Source of the DNA: Kiritimatiellia bacterium
Lineage (GTDB): Bacteria > Verrucomicrobiota > Kiritimatiellia > RFP12 > UBA1067
Assembly (NCBI GenBank): GCA_016302985.1
Contig: JAEDMN010000010.1
Location: forward strand, 1 to 27,982
Length of the DNA stretch: 27,982 nucleotides
Reading direction: 5' to 3'
Shown: one piece after another, positions 1 through 7,040 of the stretch
Numbering within the stretch: the stretch's first letter is position 1
How the letters are laid out: every line of letters starts with the position of its first letter
The notes under the pieces: generated by a model
Database searches by the model: none
Seen by the model: only the letters and a program-made list of their open reading frames with translations
What the model was told of the DNA's origin: nothing
Position numbers and translations under genes: made by a program

Positions 1-13
1 GGCGCAGGAGTCG

Positions 14-154
14 TTAGCAAAGCCCCGGTTTCATTGCCTCAAACGGCGATTCGCGCCATCCAACTGCCGAATTTAGGATGATACGATTCTCGCTTGTCGG
101 ACGGTGATATTTCGGCGTCCCGGGTGGGATCCGCTTGGATGTCTTCATGTCCAT
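14..154 (-). CDS. Small hypothetical protein, 46 aa, with strong expression signals
   Basis: I do not recognise this protein and propose no function. It is basic and proline-rich at the N-terminus (KTSKRIPPGTPKYHRP), has a short hydrophobic patch (RIILNSAVGW) and ends in Cys; no signal peptide or membrane helix is evident. The case for it being real is upstream. AGGAGG (160-165) sits 5 bases before the ATG at 154, and a TTGAAT-17-TATACA promoter lies at 187-215. A longer reading from 199 is possible but would put the start ahead of the ribosome site. The local DNA is less GC-rich than the rest of the window. It could also be a leader peptide or a gene remnant. The reading frame and signals are seen directly; expression is inferred. 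Confidence 0.45.
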   Translation of the reverse strand: MDMKTSKRIPPGTPKYHRPTSENRIILNSAVGWRESPFEAMKPGLC

Positions 155-159
155 ACTTG

Positions 160-166
160 CCTCCTT
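160..166 (-). promoter_or_regulatory. Strong Shine-Dalgarno that decides the start of the 46-aa ORF
   Basis: AAGGAGG lies 5 bases ahead of ATG at 154. It is one of the best ribosome binding sites in the window and is why I place the start here rather than at 199. Confidence 0.6.
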
Positions 167-186
167 GTGTCTTGGACTCACAAGAA

Positions 187-215
187 TGTATACAGACAAC
201 GCCTGACTTATTCAA
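187..215 (-). promoter_or_regulatory. Sigma-70-type promoter for the 46-aa ORF
   Basis: On the minus strand TTGAAT (210-215) and TATACA (187-192) are separated by exactly 17 bases. The predicted start, near 180, leaves a leader of about 25 bases. This leader contains a 6-bp hairpin (CTTGTG at 164-169, CACAAG at 179-184) that ends at the edge of the Shine-Dalgarno, so it could modulate initiation. The stretch from 216 to 336, between this promoter and the nuclease stop codon, shows no gene or other structure I can name. Confidence 0.5.
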
Positions 216-336
216 CTTCACGCTGAAGCCCGCCTAACCTGCCAACCGCGACGCGCTAAACATCCAACCTTTGCGCTGGCAACTCGCGCGCGGGTGGGTC
301 TTTCTTTTTGTTTCGACTGTGTTTCGAAGCCGACCG

Positions 337-846
337 TCACTTCTTATCCGGGGACGCACCTTCCTTCGCCCTGCGGGCCGCCTTGCGGGCCGCCTTGCGG
401 AATTCCGAGGGATTGACGGCATGCGGATCGGCCCAGAGCCCCTTGCGCGCGGCGCGGGCCTCGGCTTCTGCCTTGCCGTAGACGGGATTCTTCGAGTGGA
501 CGTACCGCCACGCGAGGCCGGCCTCGACCATCTTCAGATTGACGTTCGTCTCGCCAAGGAAGATGGTTCCAAGCACGCGCCTGTACTTGTCGCGCGAGGA
601 CGATTCGACCCGGACCTCCTTCCCCGCGATCAGCGAGGCGAGGTACGCCTTGCTCTTCTGCCCGAACGCCTGCTTGCTTTCGGGTGCGTCGATGTCGAGC
701 AGGCGGATCCTATGCTGCGTCTTCGCGGCGTCGAGCACCGTCACCGTGTCGCCGTCCGCAATGTGGACGACCCGGCCGACAAGCTCGCCGGCCATCCCGC
801 ACCAGGCGCCCAGCAGAAGCAGCGCCGCCATCCAGAACTTCCCCAT
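337..846 (-). CDS. Secreted thermonuclease family protein (SNase-like)
   Basis: A 169-aa nuclease of the staphylococcal nuclease fold, which cleaves DNA and RNA using Ca2+. Residues 1-20 form a signal peptide (MGKF, hydrophobic core AALLLLGAW, cleavage near MAG-EL), so it should act outside the cytoplasm. The SNase core spans about 22-138. ADGDT at 30-34 supplies the first Asp. RLLDIDAPES at 48-57 carries the conserved Arg, Asp and Glu, and DKYRR at 86-90 carries the second catalytic Arg. GLWAD at 136-140 closes the domain. The start at 846 is preferred because it begins the signal peptide and has AAGGA a few bases upstream; an earlier in-frame start at 909 would bury the signal. The C-terminal 20 residues are a basic RKAA-repeat tail. 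No promoter or terminator is clear in the flanking 847-1018. Confidence 0.85.
   Translation of the reverse strand: MGKFWMAALLLLGAWCGMAGELVGRVVHIADGDTVTVLDAAKTQHRIRLLDIDAPESKQAFGQKSKAYLASLIAGKEVRVESSSRDKYRRVLGTIFLGETNVNLKMVEAGLAWRYVHSKNPVYGKAEAEARAARKGLWADPHAVNPSEFRKAARKAARRAKEGASPDKK
366..400 (-). repeat. 12-bp tandem repeat encoding the basic nuclease tail
   Basis: About three copies of a 12-base unit (CCGCCTTGCGGG on the plus strand, first copy imperfect). Translated on the minus strand it gives RKAA-RKAA-RRAK. It probably arose by slippage and adds positive charge that could help nucleic acid binding (inference). Confidence 0.6.
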
Positions 847-1018
847 CCGTCTTCCTTTGTCCCCGCGCGCACCGGGGAAGACGGGCACGGAAGGGACCGG
901 GACGGACACGACGGCGCGGGGACGCGCCGCGCAGGCACGCCCCGCCTGCGTGTCGTTCCAGGTTTAAAGGCGTGGTAGTATTCCTGCGGAACGACGCGTA
1001 AGCGTTGTTGTTAGATTG

Positions 1019-2491
1019 TCAGGGCGCTATGATAGCATTTCCCGTCCACTTCGTGGGACGGATTCTTCCGGACGCGGCCTGGCGGAGCCGGCGCGGCGAC
1101 ATGCGGACGCGTCCGGAGCTGAATTCCGGGACATTGTAGCTGAGCATCCGGCGGCCGTGTTCCGCAGGATCCTCGACCGGGAGGAGGAAGGGATGGCCGA
1201 ACGTGCCCGTGGCGGGGTCGAATGCGGCGAGATAGGGCCGCGTGTAGGCGCCGTCGTCCCGACGCGAGGAGAAGACCATCCAGCGGCCGTCCGACGAGAA
1301 GCAGTGGTAGCTCTCCGCGTCGGAGCTGTTGATCTCCGTGCAGGGACGCGCCCGGAGCGTCGTGAGGTCGACGATCCACAGGTCCGCGTCGCGGTGCCAG
1401 ATGTGGAACTGCCCGCAGTGCCCCGCGGCGAAGACGAGCCAGCGGCCGTCGGGCGAGACGCGCGGCAGGGACACGCTGAGCTTCGCGGACGCGCCGTCCA
1501 GCAGCGTGCGCGGCGCCGAGAACGTCCGCGTGGCGGGGTCGAAGGTCCGCATGCAGAGGTCGTAGTAGATGTTCGTGATGTTCGCGCCGCCATGGAGCCG
1601 CTCGCGCGACTGGACGTCCGCGGGCAGCGCGGAAAGCCCCGTCCGGCGCGCCGTCGTGAAGAGCGTGCGGCCGTCCGGGCTCCACGCCGGATAGCACTCG
1701 AAGCGGTCCGCGCCCGTCTCGACGGGCGACACCGCGTCGTCCGCAAGCGAATAGAGGACGAGGTCGCTCGAGAGGTCGAACACCTCGACCTTCCCCGGAT
1801 CGCTCCAGTAGAACTCCTGCCGGGCCTCGTTCACCGAGAACGCGAGGAAGTCGCCGCTCGGATGCCAGGCCGGGTACGTGCAGATGCCGGGCAGGCCAGG
1901 CGTCGCGAGGTCGACCTTGCGCAGGCCGTACTTCGGCGAGTGGACGACCGTCCCCTCCGACGCCTTGCGCAGGTGCAGCATCCAGGTCTCCGGATCCGCG
2001 CCGCGGTAGGTGTGGCAGTTCATGCACTGCTCCGCGGGCCCCTGGTCGTTGCGGTAGAGCGGCCATTCGTCGAAGGTGGCGAGGTCGCGCTGGTAGACGC
2101 CAATGCGGTGGAAGCCAGTGTAGCCGGGCGGGATGAGCCGATAGGTGAGGCAGGCGTCGACGGGGTGGCGCGAGACATGGTTCGTCGCCACCAGCGCGGG
2201 CCGGCCGCCCAGCGACAGGGTGACCTCGAGCGCCTCGCCCGCATGGCGGGCGAGGTAGGTCCGCCAGGCCTTCGGCTCGAAGCGGATGAAGTCCCCTTCC
2301 GCCGCGAGCACGTCGCCGTCCGCCGCCCGGTAGACGCAGGTCGCGGTCTCGCCCGCGGGCGCGTCGAGCACGCGCATGTTGAGCGGCGCGATGTTCGGCG
2401 GCAGCGTCACGTCCATGTAGACGGGACGCAGCCGCGCCGCCGCCGCGCACAGGCCCGCGAGGGCGCAGAGGACCAGGACCGCACGCCTCAT
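1019..2491 (-). CDS. Secreted PD40/TolB-like beta-propeller protein with one CXXCH haem motif
   Basis: 490 aa with an N-terminal signal peptide (MRRAVLVLCALAGLCAAAA). The first ~150 residues look like a beta-sandwich. CMNCH at 156-160 is a classical single c-type haem attachment site, followed by TYRGADPETWMLHLR. After that come at least four PD40/WD40-like blades, visible as YPAWHPSGDFLAFS, YPAWSPDGRTLF, PRVSPDGRWLVF and CFSSDGRWMVF. Related proteins in Bacteroidetes and PVC bacteria are annotated as TolB-like or cytochrome c biosynthesis proteins, but no reaction has been assigned. If haem is attached, the protein is exported and matured by a cytochrome c system. Its ATG overlaps the stop codon of the membrane protein gene upstream by 4 bp, so the two are translationally coupled and probably work together. 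It is the last gene of the oxidoreductase operon. No terminator with a U-run is seen after it. Confidence 0.75.
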   Translation of the reverse strand: MRRAVLVLCALAGLCAAAARLRPVYMDVTLPPNIAPLNMRVLDAPAGETATCVYRAADGDVLAAEGDFIRFEPKAWRTYLARHAGEALEVTLSLGGRPALVATNHVSRHPVDACLTYRLIPPGYTGFHRIGVYQRDLATFDEWPLYRNDQGPAEQCMNCHTYRGADPETWMLHLRKASEGTVVHSPKYGLRKVDLATPGLPGICTYPAWHPSGDFLAFSVNEARQEFYWSDPGKVEVFDLSSDLVLYSLADDAVSPVETGADRFECYPAWSPDGRTLFTTARRTGLSALPADVQSRERLHGGANITNIYYDLCMRTFDPATRTFSAPRTLLDGASAKLSVSLPRVSPDGRWLVFAAGHCGQFHIWHRDADLWIVDLTTLRARPCTEINSSDAESYHCFSSDGRWMVFSSRRDDGAYTRPYLAAFDPATGTFGHPFLLPVEDPAEHGRRMLSYNVPEFSSGRVRMSPRRLRQAASGRIRPTKWTGNAIIAP

Positions 2492-4254
2492 TTCACCAGC
2501 TCCTCGTAGAAGTAGTACGTCTTCGACCACCGCGCCACGAACGCGTCCTGGTCGGTCACGGACCGGAGCGCCGCGTGGAACGCGTCCCGCTCGGGATCGG
2601 GCCGGCCGGTCGCGACGACAAGGGCCTGCCGCACCACCGCGGGCATCCGCCCGTCGGGGTAGAGCGCGGCGACGAGACGGGGATTCCGCGCCAGCACCTG
2701 CAGACGCCGGTCGAGCAGGATGGCGGCCAGGCGCGCCGGCGCGAGTTCGGCCGGGCAGTTCACGAGCTCGGCGTAGCGGCGGTAGACGAGGGATTCGGGA
2801 TTGTTCAGGGAATTGAAGAAGACGCGCTCCTCCGCCAGGTCGTCCCGTCCGAGCGCACGCGCGTCGCGCGCGAGCCCGCGCAGGTCGTCCGGCACCTCGC
2901 CGGGCCGGTGCGCGCGCAGGAACGCCAGCCGGTCCGCCGCGTACGCGGAGAGGAAGGGACAGCGCGCGAGCTGTTGGAACTTGCGCTCCGCCAGCGGCCA
3001 TTCGCCCGTCAGGACGGCGCGGTCGCCCAGCAGCTGGAGGTGGCGGGGCTGCCAGTCCTTCTCGGGGATCATCTGGTGCACCCAGCGGCGCGCGGGGTTG
3101 AGCAGGCCCCAGCCGAAAAGGAGCTCGAAACCGTCCATGTGGTACTCCTCCGCCGGCGTCGTGCCGTGGAACGAGAGGACCGGGCGCTCGAGGAGGTCCT
3201 GCGGCAGGCGGTCCAGCCGGTGGAGCGCGAGGATGCGCCACGCGACCTCCATGCGCATCGGCTCGTCCCGCGTCTCCTCGTACGCGACGACGCCGGCCCA
3301 GTCCCGCGCCACGCCCATGCGCTCGACGCGGAACTGCGGACGGAGGTCCAGCCGGCACGCCGCGGCGGCCGCCAGCCCGCCCGCCGCGACAAGGAGCAGC
3401 GCGGGGCCCGCGAAGCGCGCGGCGCGCGGGAAGGAGGCCGTCCACCCCTTCCAGCCGCGCGCCTGCGCGGCCTCGGCGAGCGCCATCCCGGTCAGCGCCG
3501 CGACGCAGAGCAGGTTCGCGACATTCAGCGCGGAGAACCGGACGTGGGCGAACAGCGCGCCGCCGTAAATCCAGGCGTTGGACGGGGCGAGGTCCGCGTA
3601 GAAGAGCGCGCCCACCAGCGGCAGCGCGAGGGCGAACTGCGCGAGCGCGGCCAGGCGCAGGCCCCAGCGGCCCGCGGGACGGGACGGTCCCGCGGCGGAC
3701 AGCATCGCGAGCAGCGCGCCCAGCGGCGCGTAGACGCCGCAGGGCACGGCCCCGAGGATTCCGACGGGCGCGAGCAGCAGCGGCCATGCGCCGCGCAGGC
3801 GGCGGCCGGCGGCCGCCAGCGTGGCCGCGAGGGAGAGTCCCAGCAGGTTGGCCCAGCCCATCGACGAATCGGGCAGCAGCCAGATCGTCGTGCCGGCGAG
3901 GAGCGGCGGGGCCAGGAGGATGAACGCGGGCAGGGCAAGCAGGACCGCGCCGCCGCCGCGCGCCGTCCGCGGGAAGAGCGCGGCGAGCAGCAGGGACGCC
4001 AGGAACGAGCCGAAGGCGTACGGCGCCCAGCCCCACGCCGTCAGGCCGGTGGCGGCGAGAAGCCGCGCCGGCCAGGACAGCGCGCCGCCGGGATACGAGA
4101 ACGGACCCGGCGCGGCCAGTTCGCGGAAGCCCGCCGCGTCCGCGAACACCAGCGTCTGCGAGGCGAGCTTCCACAGGACGGGCGACCACCAGGCCGCCAG
4201 GACCGCGGCAAGAACCGCGGCCCCGACGGAGACGATGACCGCCCGATTCCTCAC
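2488..4254 (-). CDS. Large multi-pass membrane protein with C-terminal soluble domain (DUF6057-like)
   Basis: 588 aa from a GTG start. The N-terminal ~300 residues contain roughly eight to ten hydrophobic segments (for example AVIVSVGAAVLAAVLAAWW and GGGAVLLALPAFILLAPPLL). The C-terminal ~280 residues are soluble and alpha-helical with TPR-like character (AERKFQQLARCPFLSAYAAD). The central YHMDGFELLFGWGLLNPARR region resembles DUF6057 proteins that I recall beside PD40 proteins in Bacteroidetes; that match is from memory. GTG at 4254 follows the preceding TGA by one base, and no other start keeps the first helix. It overlaps the PD40 gene by 4 bp. A membrane anchor or assembly platform for the haem-propeller protein is a plausible role, but this is inference. 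Confidence 0.65.
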   Translation of the reverse strand: MRNRAVIVSVGAAVLAAVLAAWWSPVLWKLASQTLVFADAAGFRELAAPGPFSYPGGALSWPARLLAATGLTAWGWAPYAFGSFLASLLLAALFPRTARGGGAVLLALPAFILLAPPLLAGTTIWLLPDSSMGWANLLGLSLAATLAAAGRRLRGAWPLLLAPVGILGAVPCGVYAPLGALLAMLSAAGPSRPAGRWGLRLAALAQFALALPLVGALFYADLAPSNAWIYGGALFAHVRFSALNVANLLCVAALTGMALAEAAQARGWKGWTASFPRAARFAGPALLLVAAGGLAAAAACRLDLRPQFRVERMGVARDWAGVVAYEETRDEPMRMEVAWRILALHRLDRLPQDLLERPVLSFHGTTPAEEYHMDGFELLFGWGLLNPARRWVHQMIPEKDWQPRHLQLLGDRAVLTGEWPLAERKFQQLARCPFLSAYAADRLAFLRAHRPGEVPDDLRGLARDARALGRDDLAEERVFFNSLNNPESLVYRRYAELVNCPAELAPARLAAILLDRRLQVLARNPRLVAALYPDGRMPAVVRQALVVATGRPDPERDAFHAALRSVTDQDAFVARWSKTYYFYEELVK

Positions 4255-4255
4255 A

Positions 4256-5689
4256 TCAGGACTCGGTGGCTTCCGCCTTGCGCAGAAGCTCGCGGTTCTT
4301 GACGCCGAGTTCGGGCTTCTTCGCGAAGCTCGCCACGAGGGCGGCCTCGAGGTTCTCGCCCGAGAGGCCCGTGCAGCCGAACTTCTTCAGCGCGGCGAGC
4401 ATCATCGTGTTCGCGGCCTTCGGCACGCCGAAGTCCTCGGCCATCTTCAGGGCCGGCCACTGGACGAGGCGGACGCCCTCCGGCGGCTGCTTCGTGATCG
4501 GGACCGTCGCGTCGACGATGATCAGGCTGCCCGGCAGCATGTCGTCCACGAAGCGCTCGTAGGCCGGCTGGTTCATGCACACGAGGACATCCGGGTGGTC
4601 GACGGCCGGCGAGCCGATCGGCGTGCCGGAGACGACCACGGAGCAGTTCGCGCTGCCGCCGCGCTGTTCGGGCCCGTAGCTCGGGAACCAGAGCGTGTGG
4701 CGGCGCTCCAGACGCGCGGCCTCGGCCACCGTCAGGCCGAGCGAGAGGACGCCCTGGCCGCCGTAGCCGGCGAACTTGAAGCGGCGCTCCGGGAAGGCGG
4801 CGTCGTCCTCGGCCGGCGGGACCGCGTTCTTCTCGGCGAAGAGTTCCGCGCAGGTCGCGACCTGCGGGACCGGCTTCACCTGCAGCACGGGCGACTCGAC
4901 CGCCGCCGCGGACTCGGCCACGCCGACGCCCTTCTCGACGTCGCGGAACGTGCCGAGCGGGAATTCACGCTCCATCTCGTTCATGCAGAACGCGGCGGAC
5001 TTCTGCGCGTCCATGCGCAGGTTGGTCGGGCACGGCGCGAGGATCTCCAGCAGCGCGTAGCCCTTGTGGGCGCGCTGGATCTCGAACACGCGCCTGATCG
5101 CGGCCTTCGTCTGCATGATGCGCTTCGTGTCCGCAACGGAGACGCGGGCGATGTAGACGGGCGCCTGCAGCTGCGAGAAGACCTCGCAGACGTGGAGCGG
5201 ATGGCCGGTCAGCGCGGGGTCGCGGCCGAACGGCGTCGTGGTCGTCTTCTCGCCCTCGAGCGTCGTCGGGGCCATCTGGCCGCCGGTCATGCCGTAGAGG
5301 GAGTTGTTGATGAAGATGCAGCCGAAGCCCTCGCCGCGCGACGCGGCCTGGAAGGCGTTGTTGAAGCCGATGGCCCCGAGGTCGCCGTCGCCCTGGTAGG
5401 CGATCGTGACCGCGTCGGGGCGCGCGCGGCAGACACCGGTCGCCGCCGCGGAGGCGCGTCCGTGCGCCGCCGAGACGTGGGCCGCGTCCCAGTAGTAGTA
5501 GGTGAACACGCCGCAGCCGACGGGGTCGACGAAGATCGTCTCGTCCTGCAGGCCCATCTCGGCGCAGCACTCGGCGATCAGCTTGTTCACGATGCCGTGG
5601 CCGCACCCGGGACAGTAGTGCGTCACGCGGGTGTCCTTCCCGCTGCGCGGGAAGCGCTGGTACATGCCCTTCTGCTCAATGACTTTCAT
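4256..5689 (-). CDS. Fused beta-gamma subunit of a 2-oxoacid:ferredoxin oxidoreductase
   Basis: 477 aa. Residues 1-~250 are the thiamine diphosphate-binding beta subunit: CPGCGHG at 26-32, GDGD at 100-103 and NNSLYGMTGGQ at 128-138 are the TPP/Mg2+ motifs. After an Ala/Pro/Glu-rich linker (about 255-300) comes the gamma subunit, with GYGGQG at 308-313 and FPSYGPEQRGG shortly after. In many organisms these are two genes; here one frame covers both. With the alpha subunit and ferredoxin it oxidatively decarboxylates a 2-oxoacid to acyl-CoA and reduces ferredoxin in the cytoplasm. The alpha partner resembles VorB, so branched 2-oxoacids are likely, but 2-oxoglutarate or others cannot be excluded. 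AGGAG lies 5 bases before the ATG. It starts 15 bases after the alpha subunit stop. Confidence 0.9.
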   Translation of the reverse strand: MKVIEQKGMYQRFPRSGKDTRVTHYCPGCGHGIVNKLIAECCAEMGLQDETIFVDPVGCGVFTYYYWDAAHVSAAHGRASAAATGVCRARPDAVTIAYQGDGDLGAIGFNNAFQAASRGEGFGCIFINNSLYGMTGGQMAPTTLEGEKTTTTPFGRDPALTGHPLHVCEVFSQLQAPVYIARVSVADTKRIMQTKAAIRRVFEIQRAHKGYALLEILAPCPTNLRMDAQKSAAFCMNEMEREFPLGTFRDVEKGVGVAESAAAVESPVLQVKPVPQVATCAELFAEKNAVPPAEDDAAFPERRFKFAGYGGQGVLSLGLTVAEAARLERRHTLWFPSYGPEQRGGSANCSVVVSGTPIGSPAVDHPDVLVCMNQPAYERFVDDMLPGSLIIVDATVPITKQPPEGVRLVQWPALKMAEDFGVPKAANTMMLAALKKFGCTGLSGENLEAALVASFAKKPELGVKNRELLRKAEATES

Positions 5690-5704
5690 GGAAATCTCCT
5701 ACGC

Positions 5705-6769
5705 TCACTTCCCGAGGATCCTGCGGACCGCCGCGACGGCGTCGTCGACGGTGACGACCTGGCCGCCCATGCGGTGCAGCATCGTCACGTCGGCGGACTC
5801 GGCGCCGAGCCCCGCCTTCGCGAGCTGCAGGCGGACGTCGTCCGAGAACTGCCCCGCGTCGAGTTCGATCGTGAGGATCCGGCGGCCCTTCGCCGCCGCC
5901 GCGAGCTGTTCGCGCGGGAACGGGTTCAGGGAAATCGGACGGAAGCAGCCGACCTTGAGGCCCAGCTTGCGGCAGGCCTCGGCGGTCGTGCGCGCCACGC
6001 GGCTCGCGATGCCGAACGCGACGATCAGCAGCTCGCAGTCGTCCGCGAGGTACGTCTCGCCCTCGGCGTCCTTCGCCATCTCGGCGTACTTGGCCTGCAG
6101 CTTCTCGTTGAAGACCTCCTGCGCGGCCGCGTCGAGGAAGATGGACTTCACCAGGTTCTCGCGCGTCTTCGCCTCGCCCTGGGCGGCCCATGCGGAGAAG
6201 TCGGGCCGCGCCAGCTCGGTCTCGGGCAGGCGCACCGTCTCCATCATCTGGCCCTGCAGGCCGTCCGCGAAGACGATCGCGGGCGTGCGCCACTTGGTCG
6301 CCATCTGGAAGGCCTTGATCGTCAGGTCGCACATCTCCTGCGCGCTCGCCGGCGCGTAGGTGAACGTCTGGTAGTTCCCGTGGCCGCCGCCCTTCACTGC
6401 GGGCGTGTAGTCGCTCTGCTCGGGGTAGACGTTGCCGAGGCCCGGACCCGCGCGGTTGACGTCCACGACGACCGCCGGAAGCTCCGCGCCCGCGAGGTAG
6501 CTGATGCCCTCCTGCATGAGCGAGAAACCGGGTCCCGACGTCGCCGTCATGCACAGCTTGCCTGCGGCCGCCGCGCCGAACATCATGTTCACGGACGCCG
6601 TCTCGCACTCGGCCTGCACGAACGTGCGGCCCAGCATCGGGAACCACTTCGCCGCGCCGTGCGCGATTTCGCTGGCGGGGGTGATCGGATAGCCGAAGTA
6701 CAGGTCGCAGCCCGCGTAGAGGGCGCCCATCACGACGGCTTCGTTGCTCTTGACGAATTTCGTGGTCAT
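5705..6769 (-). CDS. vorB: 2-oxoacid:ferredoxin oxidoreductase alpha subunit (VorB-like)
   Basis: 354 aa. GYPITPASE at 26-34 is the signature of the alpha subunit pyrimidine-binding domain. The conserved Glu-containing stretch QAECETAS, then ATSGPGFSLMQEG and NRAGPGLGN, follow as in VorB (3-methyl-2-oxobutanoate dehydrogenase) and KorA proteins. The C-terminal third (VAFGIASRVAR, GCFRPISLNPFP) is the transketolase C-terminal-like domain. I chose ATG at 6769 because it overlaps the ferredoxin stop codon by 4 bp and begins the conserved TTKFVKSNEAVV sequence; the longer reading to 6835 is antisense-like extension inside the ferredoxin gene. Substrate class (branched-chain versus 2-oxoglutarate) is not settled by sequence reading alone. 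Confidence 0.9.
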   Translation of the reverse strand: MTTKFVKSNEAVVMGALYAGCDLYFGYPITPASEIAHGAAKWFPMLGRTFVQAECETASVNMMFGAAAAGKLCMTATSGPGFSLMQEGISYLAGAELPAVVVDVNRAGPGLGNVYPEQSDYTPAVKGGGHGNYQTFTYAPASAQEMCDLTIKAFQMATKWRTPAIVFADGLQGQMMETVRLPETELARPDFSAWAAQGEAKTRENLVKSIFLDAAAQEVFNEKLQAKYAEMAKDAEGETYLADDCELLIVAFGIASRVARTTAEACRKLGLKVGCFRPISLNPFPREQLAAAAKGRRILTIELDAGQFSDDVRLQLAKAGLGAESADVTMLHRMGGQVVTVDDAVAAVRRILGK

Positions 6770-6996
6770 GCCTTCACCACCTTGATCGCATAGGGTTCCG
6801 GGCAGTTGTAGAAGCAGATGGCGCAGCCGATGCACCCCTCGCCCTTGTAGCCGACGGGACGAATGCCCATCTTGTTCATCGTCGTCTTCAGCTCGAGACA
6901 GCCCTTCGGACAGGCCGCGACGCAGCGGCCGCAGCCCTTGCAGCTGTCCTCCTCGATTTCCGGGTGGTTGACCACCGCCTGTTCAGTTCCGTCCAT
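6766..6996 (-). CDS. 2[4Fe-4S] ferredoxin subunit of the 2-oxoacid oxidoreductase
   Basis: 76 aa with two Cys clusters: CKGCGRCVAACPKG near residues 19-32 and CIGCAICFYNCPEP near 56-69. Each follows the CxxCxxCxxxCP pattern and should bind a [4Fe-4S] cluster. It is the delta/ferredoxin-like subunit that takes electrons from the TPP centre. The start at 6996 is preferred over 7032 because AGAGGTG lies just upstream and the product then matches the usual ~75 aa length. It is the first gene of the five-gene operon and overlaps the alpha subunit by 4 bp. Confidence 0.9.
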   Translation of the reverse strand: MDGTEQAVVNHPEIEEDSCKGCGRCVAACPKGCLELKTTMNKMGIRPVGYKGEGCIGCAICFYNCPEPYAIKVVKA

Positions 6997-7022
6997 TTTG
7001 CACCTCTTGTAAAAACTGCGCA

Positions 7023-7031
7023 ATACTACCA
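7023..7031 (-). promoter_or_regulatory. Extended -10 promoter of the oxidoreductase operon
   Basis: TGG-TAGTAT on the minus strand (hexamer at 7023-7028) gives the extended -10 pattern. No convincing -35 is seen 17 bases further up. The predicted start near 7016 leaves a ~20-base leader with the AGAGGTG ribosome site. Confidence 0.4.
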
Positions 7032-7040
7032 AACGTCACG

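Noticed and set aside
1019..4189. 1056-codon frame joining the PD40 protein with upstream sequence
   Set aside because: The upstream part is out of frame with the membrane protein and low-complexity; a signal peptide marks the true start at 2491.
3821..6793. 990-codon open frame on the plus strand
   Set aside because: It runs antisense to the 2-oxoacid oxidoreductase genes and is Arg/Ala/Gly/Val-rich without domains, the usual shadow of high-GC coding DNA.
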